This document shows positions 25,217 through 33,985 of a DNA stretch of 43,210 nt, piece by piece; position 1 is the stretch's first letter, and each line of letters begins with the position of its first letter. Origin of the DNA: Mesorhizobium sp. GTDB lineage: Bacteria; Pseudomonadota; Alphaproteobacteria; Rhizobiales; Rhizobiaceae. Below the pieces are notes generated by a model. That model saw nothing but the letters and a program-made list of their open reading frames with translations. It made no database searches and had not been told where the DNA came from. A program made the translations under genes and the position numbers. The stretch covers positions 1 to 43,210 of the forward strand of contig SAQG01000044.1 of the NCBI GenBank assembly GCA_004020315.1. The letters are read 5' to 3'.

Positions 25217-26198
25217 ATGAGCGACGACGGTCAGGGAACCGAGCTTGAAGTCGGCGTAGCGCCGGACGGGTTCACCGCGAAAATAAAATCTCGAATGCTG
25301 TCTGCACTCGATAGGTTTTCTGGCAACAAGGTCGCAAAACGTGGCCTTGCTGACGAACGCCACGTGCTGATAGAGCGTACCAAGCATCACCAGGAGGCAA
25401 AGGCTATCGAAGCGCTCGGCGACTTGGCTGTCGAGCGCATAAAGGGCGACCCGGCCCTTGTCGAGCAACTTCTCGAAAGTCATTTTCCGGGCATGATCCG
25501 CAAACAGGAAAATGTAGCAGGCTCCTTGGAGCACGCGACAGAGCAGCTGAAACTGCTTCCCCCTCCAGCCGCCGCTGAAACAGAAGATGCCAGCGACGAA
25601 GTCGACCCGGACTGGCTGAACGTCTGGGAGGGACACGCCGAAAAAGCCTCGAGCGATCGGATGCGGAATGTGGGGTAGAATCTTGGCTGGTGAGGTTCAG
25701 CGGGAGGGAAGCTTCTCGTTCAACACGTTACGAATTGTCTCCGAGCTCGATGCCCGCACAGCTGCAATTTTTCAGCGAGAGGTCAAGCTGAAGTTTCTGG
25801 ATTCGCTGCTTAACGATGACGATGCCAAAGCGGATGTCACTGATGCCATTGTTCTGGAATCGATTGGTTTGATCCATGGGGTTGGTTCCAATCTGAGTAA
25901 AAAACTCCCTCTAAAAGTACCTGGATTCTTAAATTTCAAAATGGGTGTCTGGGCTCTGAAGGTTAACTTGAACGATATCACCGCCAAAACTGCGGACTTC
26001 GAGGTATATCCGCTCACCCCAGCTGGTCTGCAATTGGCGGCGATCCTGCAACAAGACCAAGAGGGCACTTTGAGAAGAGTGGCAAAGGTCCTTGCCGGAC
26101 AGAGTTCGAAAATCGTCCTTTTCAAGTTGCAGAACGAGCAGATCGTTACCCCCGGAGAGGTCCTCAAAGAAACGAGCCACGCCCAACAGGCCGGCTAG
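25217..26198 (+). pseudogene. DUF2806-like gene interrupted by a frameshift
   Basis: The first part starts MSDDGQGTELEVGVAPDGFT (ATG at 25217, GGGAGA upstream) and runs to DPDWLNVWEGHAEKASSDRM, then RNVG and a TAG. In another frame the text continues exactly as the family would: MWGRILAGEVQREGSFSFNT followed by LRIVSELDARTAAIF, to a stop at 26196-26198. The WGRILAGE-x(5)-GSFS-x-NTLR pattern after a WLN-x-(9-10)-ASS stretch is what I recall of DUF2806 proteins. Loss of two bases near 25668 (AATATGTGG to AATGTGG) or gain of one accounts for the shift. Restored length would be about 327 residues; no membrane segment is seen. If the reading is right, no full product is made, although two separate halves could be translated. 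Confidence 0.6.
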
Positions 26199-26273
26199 GC
26201 TCCCCTGTGTCGGTGCGAGAAAGGTCCTCGTAGCGCTAAAGACCAAACCCGATTCTAAGGCCCATCCAAGCTT

Positions 26274-26358
26274 GTCCAGCCATCGGGTCTGCCCCTTGCG
26301 CCCTTGACCTCCTATGCTACATGAACGCGCGACGCGCGAAAGTCCGTGCAATCACATC
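26274..26358. repeat. Right copy of the long direct repeat bounding the islet
   Basis: Identical to 23942-24014 over 73 bases (26274-26346) and near-identical for 12 more. It ends 27 bases before the gltX ATG, so it supplies gltX with its original upstream region, and it carries a dead duplicate of the comEC start codon (CAT, 26281-26283). Confidence 0.95.
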
Positions 26359-26385
26359 CGTTTCCAGCGCCTGCCTGAGAGTTCC

Positions 26386-27810
26386 ATGTCCGACAAGGTC
26401 GTCACCCGTTTTGCCCCCTCGCCCACCGGCTTCCTGCATATTGGCGGGGCGCGCACGGCGCTGTTCAACTGGCTGTATGCGAAACACACCGGCGGCACGA
26501 TGCTGCTGCGCATCGAGGACACAGATCGCGAGCGTTCGACGGATGCGGCAACCGCCGCCATCCTCGACGGGCTCTCCTGGCTCGGCCTCACTTGGGACGG
26601 CGAGCCGGTATCGCAGTTCGAGCGCGCACCGCGCCATCGCGCGGTCGCCGAGGAGCTGGTGCGCCTCGGCAAAGCCTATTACTGCTATGCGACGCCGGCT
26701 GAGCTGGAGGCGATGCGCGAGAGCGCGCGGGCCAAGGGCTTGCCTCCCCGCTATGACGGCCGTTGGCGCGACCGCGACCCGTCAGAGGCGCCGGCGGGCG
26801 CCAAGGGCGCGATCCGCATCAAGGCGCCGGCCGACGGCGAGACGGTGGTGCATGACCTCGTGCAAGGCGAAGTCCGCTTCCCCAACAAGGACCTCGACGA
26901 TTTCATCATCCTGCGCTCGGACGGCAATCCGACCTATATGCATGCCGTCGTCGTCGACGACCATGACATGGGCATCACCCACATCATCCGCGGCGACGAT
27001 CATCTGACCAATGCCGCCCGCCAGATGGTGATCTATCGAGCCATGGGCTGGGACGTGCCGTCGATGTCGCATATCCCGCTGATCCATGGCGCCGACGGCG
27101 CCAAGCTGTCGAAGCGGCACGGCGCCCTCGGCGTCGAAGCCTATCGCGCCATGGGCTATCTGCCCGAGGCACTGCTCAACTACCTGGCGCGGCTCGGCTG
27201 GAGCCACGGCGACGACGAGGTCATGTCAATCGCCGACATGATTGCCTGGTTCGACATCGGCGACGTCAACAAGGGGGCCGCCCGCTTCGACTTCGCCAAG
27301 CTCGAAGCGCTGAACGGCGTGCATATGCGCCGCATGAACGACGCCGAATTGCTCGATATCTTCATCAACACCTTGCCCTACCTCGAAGGCGGCCCGGCGA
27401 TCGCCGCGCGCCTCGACGACCCCCGCAAGGCGCAGTTGCTGGCCGCGCTGCCGGGCCTGAAGGAGCGCGCCAAGACGCTGGTGGAGCTGGCCGACGGCGC
27501 TGCCTTCCTGTTCGCCGAGCGGCCGCTGCCGATCGACGAAAAGGCGGCGGCGCTGCTCAGCGGTGAAGCGCGCGAGATCCTGCGGGGCGCCCACACGGCG
27601 CTGAAGGCGATTTCAGACGACTGGACAGCCGCAGCGGCGGAGGCTGCTATCCGGGAATATGCGGGGGCCGGCGGCCATAAGCTCGGCGCCGTGGCCCAAC
27701 CTTTGCGCGCCGCGCTCACGGGCAAAAGCACCTCGCCCGGCGTGTTCGACGTGCTTGCCGTGCTTGGTCGCGAGGAAAGCCTGGCGCGCATAGCGGATCA
27801 AATCGATTAG
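26386..27810 (+). CDS. gltX: Glutamyl-tRNA synthetase
   Basis: A 474-residue class I synthetase that charges tRNA-Glu, and probably tRNA-Gln for later amidation in this group. It begins MSDKVVTRFAPSPTGFLHIG with the HIGH-type signature, then RIEDTDRERS, and the KMSKS-type loop as KLSKRHG (about residue 242). The anticodon-binding C-terminal domain is complete. The start is set by family alignment and GAGAG upstream. Its promoter region is the right copy of the 73-bp repeat. Alphaproteobacteria often have two gltX genes; this is the one near gltA and comEC. Confidence 0.95.
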   Translation: MSDKVVTRFAPSPTGFLHIGGARTALFNWLYAKHTGGTMLLRIEDTDRERSTDAATAAILDGLSWLGLTWDGEPVSQFERAPRHRAVAEELVRLGKAYYCYATPAELEAMRESARAKGLPPRYDGRWRDRDPSEAPAGAKGAIRIKAPADGETVVHDLVQGEVRFPNKDLDDFIILRSDGNPTYMHAVVVDDHDMGITHIIRGDDHLTNAARQMVIYRAMGWDVPSMSHIPLIHGADGAKLSKRHGALGVEAYRAMGYLPEALLNYLARLGWSHGDDEVMSIADMIAWFDIGDVNKGAARFDFAKLEALNGVHMRRMNDAELLDIFINTLPYLEGGPAIAARLDDPRKAQLLAALPGLKERAKTLVELADGAAFLFAERPLPIDEKAAALLSGEAREILRGAHTALKAISDDWTAAAAEAAIREYAGAGGHKLGAVAQPLRAALTGKSTSPGVFDVLAVLGREESLARIADQID

Positions 27811-27991
27811 CAAAACTGGCCCAAGAAGATTGGCATTGAAAGGTGGGTTTCGCAGTGCAACATTAGGTCTTGGCCCAATTTGGCACGCAAATCCAATTGC
27901 GGGCGCAAACGCGCGAACTCCGGTGCTTTCGACGTGTTGCGTTGCAGATATTTTGCCTTTGCCGGCATGAGAAAACCAAAAGGAGTTTGCA

Positions 27992-29320
<1,329 letters not shown>

Positions 29321-29326
29321 GGTCGA

Positions 29327-29397
29327 GCGAATAGCGAGTAGGGATAGAGTTGCGTCTGCGGTGATCCACTCCTCGCTATTCGCTATTCCCTACTCGC
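29327..29397. terminator. Two-way terminator between gltA and lpxB with alternative stems
   Basis: GCGAATAGCGAG (29327-29338) pairs perfectly with CTCGCTATTCGC (29372-29383). GCGAGTAGGGA (29334-29344) pairs perfectly with TCCCTACTCGC (29387-29397). The two stems share bases and cannot both form. The lpxB stop codon lies inside the structure. Confidence 0.55.
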
Positions 29398-30561
29398 GCC
29401 TTTGATACACCTCATCACGACCCCCGCAGCGATATCGCCGGAAGGTCTGTCGACGGCCATCCGTCTGGCCACCTCGGCAAAACCGTCCTTCTGCCATGCG
29501 CGATAGGGGGTGTCGGAAAACAGCGCTTCCAACTGCCGCGCCAGATAGTGCGGCCGCACATATTCGTTGTAGCTTTCCGGCACGACCGGGCGATCGGCGA
29601 TGAGATTGGGCAAGGCAGCGCTCCATACGGTGATCAGGTGCTGGGCCATCCGCATGACCGGATCGAGCCGGTAGCAGGAGATCATCGGCACACCCGACAG
29701 CGCCAGTTCCAGCGACACCGTTCCAGATGCGATCAGCGCTGCATCGGCCTTGCCGAAGGCCTGCCATTTGCGTTCGGGATCAAGGATGATCTCCGGCTTC
29801 TCGTCCCAGCTTGCCACCGAAGCCCTGACCAGGTCGGCGACATGCGGCACCGTCGGCAACAGCACGCGCAAGCGGTGCCCGCGCGCACGCAGGATCGAGA
29901 TCGTCTTGCCGAACGGGCCGACCAGCCGTCGCACCTCACCGCGACGTGAGCCGGGCATCACAAGCAGTGTCTTCACACGATCGTCGGACAGGTCGCGCGG
30001 CAGGCTTTGCGCTTTGGCAGCGCCCAGCACACCCGGATCATGGGTAAGGCGGTGGCCGACATAGGTGCCGGGCGGACCGCCGAGGCGGGCGAGCTCCTTC
30101 ACTTCGAAAGGCAGCATGCAGAGGATATGATCGACATACGGTTTCATCGCCACCGCCCTGCCCGGCCGCCACGCCCAGACGCTCGGGCAGACATAGTGGA
30201 CGATCGGGATTGCCGGATCAGCGGCACGAACCTTCTTCGCCACGCGCAGCGAAAAATCCGGGCTGTCGATGGTGATAAGGCAGTCGGGCCATTCGCCAGC
30301 AACCGCGCTGGCAGTCTGGCTGATCCGTCGTATCAGGCGCGGCAGGTCACGCAGGATGGCGCTCAGGCCCATCAGCGCGATCTCGCCGCCGTCAAAAAAC
30401 GGCGTGAGGCCGAGCGCCTGCAAATGCCGGCCGCCGATGCCGACGAGCCGGACCTCGCGGCCGGTCGCGCGCTTGAGCGCTGCTACGATGTCGGCGCCAA
30501 GCAGGTCGCCGGATTCCTCGCCGGCGACGATCGCGATCTTCAGCGGTTTCTCAGTCGCCAT
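29383..30561 (-). CDS. lpxB: Lipid-A-disaccharide synthase
   Basis: A 392-residue GT19 glycosyltransferase that joins UDP-2,3-diacylglucosamine and lipid X to form the lipid A disaccharide at the inner face of the inner membrane. It starts MATEKPLKIAIVAGEESGDL and shows GIGGRHLQALGL, HYVCPSVWAWRPGRA, FEVKELARLGGPPGTYVGHR, LLVMPGSRRGEVRRL and ASGTVSLELALSGVPMISCY. Its start overlaps the end of lpxI by 11 bases. It is the last gene of the bamA-lpxD-fabZ-lpxA-lpxI-lpxB run. Confidence 0.96.
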   Translation of the reverse strand: MATEKPLKIAIVAGEESGDLLGADIVAALKRATGREVRLVGIGGRHLQALGLTPFFDGGEIALMGLSAILRDLPRLIRRISQTASAVAGEWPDCLITIDSPDFSLRVAKKVRAADPAIPIVHYVCPSVWAWRPGRAVAMKPYVDHILCMLPFEVKELARLGGPPGTYVGHRLTHDPGVLGAAKAQSLPRDLSDDRVKTLLVMPGSRRGEVRRLVGPFGKTISILRARGHRLRVLLPTVPHVADLVRASVASWDEKPEIILDPERKWQAFGKADAALIASGTVSLELALSGVPMISCYRLDPVMRMAQHLITVWSAALPNLIADRPVVPESYNEYVRPHYLARQLEALFSDTPYRAWQKDGFAEVARRMAVDRPSGDIAAGVVMRCIKGASRE

Positions 30562-31453
30562 GCATCGGCTCCGCAGCAGGCAGGCCGATCACGAACAGGC
30601 CGAGCGCATTGGCACGGGCAACGACCGTAGGGCCTTCCAGAACCAGCGAGCGGCCGGCTTCGACGGCAATGCCGGCAAGTCCGGCGGCATGCGCCGCCTC
30701 GATCGTCTGTGGGCCGATGGAGGGCAGATCGGCGCGCAACTCTTGGCCAGGCTTGGCGCATTTGACAAGAACGCCGCGCGTTCTGCCGGCCAGCCTGCCA
30801 TGGCCGCGCAATTGCCTTGTTCGATCGAGCAACCCATCAGTGCCCTCGACGCCTTCCAGCGCGATGGCGCGGCCGCCGATCGCAACAGCCGCCTGGCCGA
30901 TATCCAGTGCGCCGATGGCCTTTGCCGCCGTATGCGCCGCTTCGATGTCGCGCCAGTCGGATTTCCGCGGCGCAGCCTTGGTCAGCGCCCCTTCGGCAGC
31001 GATCAGTTCCGGCACGATCTCATGCGCGCCGACAACCTTGATGCCGCTGCGCTCGATCCTTCGCACGAACAGTTTCAGCACGGTGTCGTCGCCTTGGGTT
31101 ACGCCGACAAGAAGGCTGGGTATCCAGGCGAGCAGGCCGAGATTGAGGCGCATGGCGCTCAGCTTGGGACGGCGTGTGATATGGCCCGCGGTCACCAGAT
31201 GGGTAACATGATGATTTTTGAGCGTCGGCAGCAGTGAGCCGACATCCTCCAGCCTCAACGTCGCCTGCTCGTAGGCGTCGAAGTCGGACATGCGGTCGAC
31301 CTCGCCCGCCACTATTACCACGAAAGGAGACTTGCCTTGCCCAGCAAGCGCCCTGGCAACTTCGACCGGCAAACTACCGCCGCCGGCGATGATGCCGACC
31401 TTGGCGTCTGGCGCGAGATCAAGGCCCGTCCAGGTGGCCTCAATCTTCGTCAT
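30551..31453 (-). CDS. lpxI: UDP-2,3-diacylglucosamine diphosphatase LpxI
   Basis: A 300-residue protein of the LpxI (DUF1009) family, which replaces LpxH in alphaproteobacteria and cleaves UDP-2,3-diacylglucosamine to lipid X. Visible: VGIIAGGGSLPVEVARAL, VTHLVTAGHITRRPKL, LLVGVTQGDDTVLK, GIKVVGAHEIVPELIAAEGA, VCAKPGQE-like VKCAKPGQELRADLPSIGPQ and AGIAVEAGRSLVLE. The ATG at 31453 (MTKIEATW) overlaps the lpxA end by 14 bases; an ATG two codons earlier is also possible. Its place between lpxA and lpxB is standard for this group. Confidence 0.93.
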   Translation of the reverse strand: MTKIEATWTGLDLAPDAKVGIIAGGGSLPVEVARALAGQGKSPFVVIVAGEVDRMSDFDAYEQATLRLEDVGSLLPTLKNHHVTHLVTAGHITRRPKLSAMRLNLGLLAWIPSLLVGVTQGDDTVLKLFVRRIERSGIKVVGAHEIVPELIAAEGALTKAAPRKSDWRDIEAAHTAAKAIGALDIGQAAVAIGGRAIALEGVEGTDGLLDRTRQLRGHGRLAGRTRGVLVKCAKPGQELRADLPSIGPQTIEAAHAAGLAGIAVEAGRSLVLEGPTVVARANALGLFVIGLPAAEPMHGD

Positions 31454-32279
31454 CTGCATCGTCGCCGTCGCCAGCCTTGAGCGACGGGACGGCATAGTGC
31501 CGCTTACCGCGACTGGCGATGAAATCGATGATCTTCATGGCGGTCGGTGACGAGGCGAATTCCGCCTTGGCGAACTCGACGTTCTCGCCGACGGTTCGGG
31601 AGCGATCGAAGATCGTCCTGTAGGCCTTGCGCAGCGTATGGATCTCGGAGCGCGGCAGGCCTGCGCGCTTCAGGCCGATGATGTTGAGGCCACGAAGGCT
31701 GGCGCGATTGCCGACGGCGATGGCGTAGGGAATGACATCGCCGACGATTGCCGAGCAACCGCCAAGAAAGGCGTTGTCGCCGACGCGGACAAACTGATGA
31801 ACGGCGGTGAGGCCACCGATATAGACGTTATCGCCGATCTCGCAATGGCCGCCCAATGTCGCCTGATTGGCGAAGGTGGCGTTCTTGCCGACGATGCAGT
31901 CATGGGCGATGTGGGCGTAGGCAAGGAAGTTGCCGTTGTCGCCGATCGTCGTCTCGCCGCGGCTGGAATCGGTGCCGAGGTGCATGGTCGCGCCTTCGCG
32001 GATCGTGCAGTTCTCGCCGATGACCAGCGTGGTGCGGCCGCCCTTGTGCTTGGTGTTCTGCGGCGGCGCCCCCAGTGTCGCCATCGGATAGACCTTGGTC
32101 GACGCACCGATGGTGGTCGCGCCCATCACCGAGACATGGCTGACCAGTTCGACGCGGTCGCCGATCACCGCGTCGGCGCTGATGTGGCAGAACGGCCCAA
32201 TACGGACGCCTTCGCCAATTTTTGCGCCGGCTTCGATGACCGACGATGGATGGATGACTGTCTGGATTTTCATAAGCAT
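31440..32279 (-). CDS. lpxA: Acyl-ACP--UDP-N-acetylglucosamine O-acyltransferase
   Basis: A 279-residue left-handed beta-helix acyltransferase catalysing the first step of lipid A synthesis. Hexapeptide repeats run from VIEAGAKIGEGVRIGPFCHI to GLNIIGLKRAGLPRSEI; the catalytic His lies in LAYAHIAHDCIVG, and GGLTAVHQFVRVG is typical. The C terminus is helical and ends in an unusually acidic tail (GDGDDADDED). Starts at 32279 and 32273 (MKIQT) cannot be separated; neither has a strong ribosome site. It follows fabZ by 7 bases. Confidence 0.95.
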   Translation of the reverse strand: MLMKIQTVIHPSSVIEAGAKIGEGVRIGPFCHISADAVIGDRVELVSHVSVMGATTIGASTKVYPMATLGAPPQNTKHKGGRTTLVIGENCTIREGATMHLGTDSSRGETTIGDNGNFLAYAHIAHDCIVGKNATFANQATLGGHCEIGDNVYIGGLTAVHQFVRVGDNAFLGGCSAIVGDVIPYAIAVGNRASLRGLNIIGLKRAGLPRSEIHTLRKAYRTIFDRSRTVGENVEFAKAEFASSPTAMKIIDFIASRGKRHYAVPSLKAGDGDDADDED

Positions 32280-32286
32280 TCGATCG

Positions 32287-32745
32287 TCAGTCGCTCGTAA
32301 CCATCATCGCCGAGATCTCGGCTTCCGCAGCCTTGACGCCGTCGACCAGAGCCTCGCAGGCGAATTTGAGAAGGTTGCCGCGTTTCTTGATTTTCTTCAC
32401 ATGGATCTTCAACTGGTCGCCGGGAACGACCGGTTTGCGGAATTTGGCATTGTCGATGGTCAGGAAATAGACCAGCGACGGTTTTTCAGTGCCTAGGCTG
32501 CGGATGCAGATGGCGCCGGCCGTCTGCGCCATCGCCTCGACGATCAGCACGCCGGGCATGACCGGCTGATCCGGGAAATGACCCTGAAAATGCGGCTCGT
32601 TTATGGTCACGTTCTTGATGCCGATAGCGGACTCGTCGCCATCGATGTCGATGATGCGGTCGATCATCAGGAAAGGATAGCGATGCGGCAGGAGCTTCAT
32701 CAGCCCCAATATGTCGACCGCCTCGAGCGTCGTCGCCGCCACCAT
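32287..32745 (-). CDS. fabZ: 3-hydroxyacyl-ACP dehydratase FabZ
   Basis: A 152-residue hot-dog-fold dehydratase of fatty acid elongation. The LLPHRYPFLMIDRI segment, the catalytic His in NEPHFQGHFPDQPVMPGVLI and the Glu in VEAMAQTAG are all present. The ATG at 32745 (MVAATTLEAVDI) has GGAGGAAAG upstream and lies one base after the lpxD stop. Its place between lpxD and lpxA links acyl-chain supply to lipid A synthesis. Confidence 0.95.
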   Translation of the reverse strand: MVAATTLEAVDILGLMKLLPHRYPFLMIDRIIDIDGDESAIGIKNVTINEPHFQGHFPDQPVMPGVLIVEAMAQTAGAICIRSLGTEKPSLVYFLTIDNAKFRKPVVPGDQLKIHVKKIKKRGNLLKFACEALVDGVKAAEAEISAMMVTSD

Positions 32746-32746
32746 C

Positions 32747-33805
32747 TCAGCTCTTTCCTCCGTCGCCGGATTTGCGCGCCCTGGCCAGTCTTCGCAGAGC
32801 AGCGATCTCCCGCATGGCTTCCGCCATCGGTTGCGCCGGGTACCCACCCCAAATCTCGCCCGCGGGGACGTTGCTCATGAACCCGCTTCTTGCAGCAAGC
32901 TTGGCCCCTGTCCCTACGGTCAGGTGATCCGCAAGACCGACACCGCCACCCATGGTGACGTTGTCGCCCACCGTTACGGAACCGGAAATACCCGAAAGGC
33001 CGGCGATTATGCAATTGCGGCCGATGCGGACGTTGTGGGCGATCTGCACCAGATTGTCGATCTTGGTGCCTTGACCGATGATTGTGTCGGACATGGCGCC
33101 ACGATCGACCGTGGTGTTCGAGCCGATCTCGACGTCGTCCTGGATTACGACCCGGCCGATTTGCGGGACACGCTCCGGGCCTTTGGCGCCGGCCACGAAG
33201 CCAAAACCGTCCTGGCCGATGCGGGCGCCGCCATGGATGATGACGCGGTTGCCGATCAGCGCATACTGGATGCTGGCGCCCGGACCGACATAGCCGTCGC
33301 GGCCGAACTGGCAGGAGGGACCGATAACGGCATGAGGAGCAATGACGGTTCCGCTGCCGATGGAAGCGCGGGGGCCTATGATCGCGCCGGCCTCGACGAT
33401 CGCGCCGGCCTCGACATGCGCCGATGGATCGATATGGGCATGCGGCGAGATACCGGTTTCGCCGGTCATCGGCGCCGGCGTCGCAGCCGCCGGGAAAAGG
33501 AGGCGTCCGACCATCGCGAAAGCCTGTTGCGGGCGCGGATGGATCAGAACCGCGATGCCCGCCGGCGCTTTGCTGGCAAATTCGGCGGGACAGAGAACCG
33601 CCGCTGCCCGCAGCGATTGCATCAGCGCGAAGTTGCGTCTGCCATCGACGAAGACAAGGGCATGCTCGCCGCCTTCGCTTGCCGGCGCCAAGGCTTCGAT
33701 CGATATATCGGCGAGGTCGGAATCGACAAGCACCGAGCCGGTCAGATTCGCGACTTCGCCAGCCGTATACCGGCGTGATGGCGCGAAGAACACCGGATCG
33801 GTCAT
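32747..33805 (-). CDS. lpxD: UDP-3-O-(3-hydroxyacyl)glucosamine N-acyltransferase
   Basis: A 352-residue acyltransferase adding the N-linked hydroxyacyl chain in lipid A synthesis. It has an N-terminal uridine-binding domain (EALAPASEGGEHALVFVDGR), then a left-handed beta helix (HIDPSAHVEAGAIVEAGAII, IGSGTVIAPHAVIG), the catalytic His in LVQIAHNVRIG, and a C-terminal helix (EAMREIAALRRLARARKSG). The ATG at 33805 has only TTTGGA before it. The 180 bases upstream, to bamA, include palindromic repeat copy 2. Confidence 0.95.
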   Translation of the reverse strand: MTDPVFFAPSRRYTAGEVANLTGSVLVDSDLADISIEALAPASEGGEHALVFVDGRRNFALMQSLRAAAVLCPAEFASKAPAGIAVLIHPRPQQAFAMVGRLLFPAAATPAPMTGETGISPHAHIDPSAHVEAGAIVEAGAIIGPRASIGSGTVIAPHAVIGPSCQFGRDGYVGPGASIQYALIGNRVIIHGGARIGQDGFGFVAGAKGPERVPQIGRVVIQDDVEIGSNTTVDRGAMSDTIIGQGTKIDNLVQIAHNVRIGRNCIIAGLSGISGSVTVGDNVTMGGGVGLADHLTVGTGAKLAARSGFMSNVPAGEIWGGYPAQPMAEAMREIAALRRLARARKSGDGGKS

Positions 33806-33836
33806 TCCAAAAGCTATATCCAGCTAGCGCATGACC

Positions 33837-33931
33837 CCGAAAATCGGAATCGATTTTCGGAAAGGATCATGTGCAAAATCAAAGCTCTACAGCGGCCTTT
33901 GCGCGCCCAAAGAGGACGCGCGGCGCTGTAG
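33837..33931. repeat. Palindromic intergenic repeat element, copy 2
   Basis: CCGAAAATCG-GAAT-CGATTTTCGG forms a perfect 10-base stem (33837-33860). A second hairpin follows with outer arms CTACAGCG (33887-33894) and CGCTGTAG (33924-33931) and inner GCGCG/CGCGC. The core is the same as at 18855; the second hairpin has different bases but the same pairing. It sits between bamA and lpxD. Confidence 0.8.
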
Positions 33932-33985
33932 TGTCGGATCACTCTCTTCCGGACCCAACGGCCCGGAAGCATCGTTGCCCGCCGA

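Larger units (their letters stand above)
24027..26273. mobile_element. Two-gene accessory islet inserted between comEC and gltX
   Basis: About 2.25 kb of visibly more AT-rich DNA between the two repeat copies. Removing the segment plus one copy would restore a 102-base comEC-gltX intergenic region. It carries a membrane-protein gene (24204-25031) and a broken DUF2806-like gene (25217-26198), both on the plus strand, and no integrase, transposase or terminal inverted repeat. Repeats this long are not ordinary transposon target duplications; they are more like att-type sites or the product of homologous recombination. The transfer mechanism is inferred, not seen. Confidence 0.7.

Noticed and set aside
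25660..25680. Programmed frameshift in the DUF2806-like gene
   Set aside because: There is no slippery heptamer or downstream structure at the junction; a plain indel is simpler.
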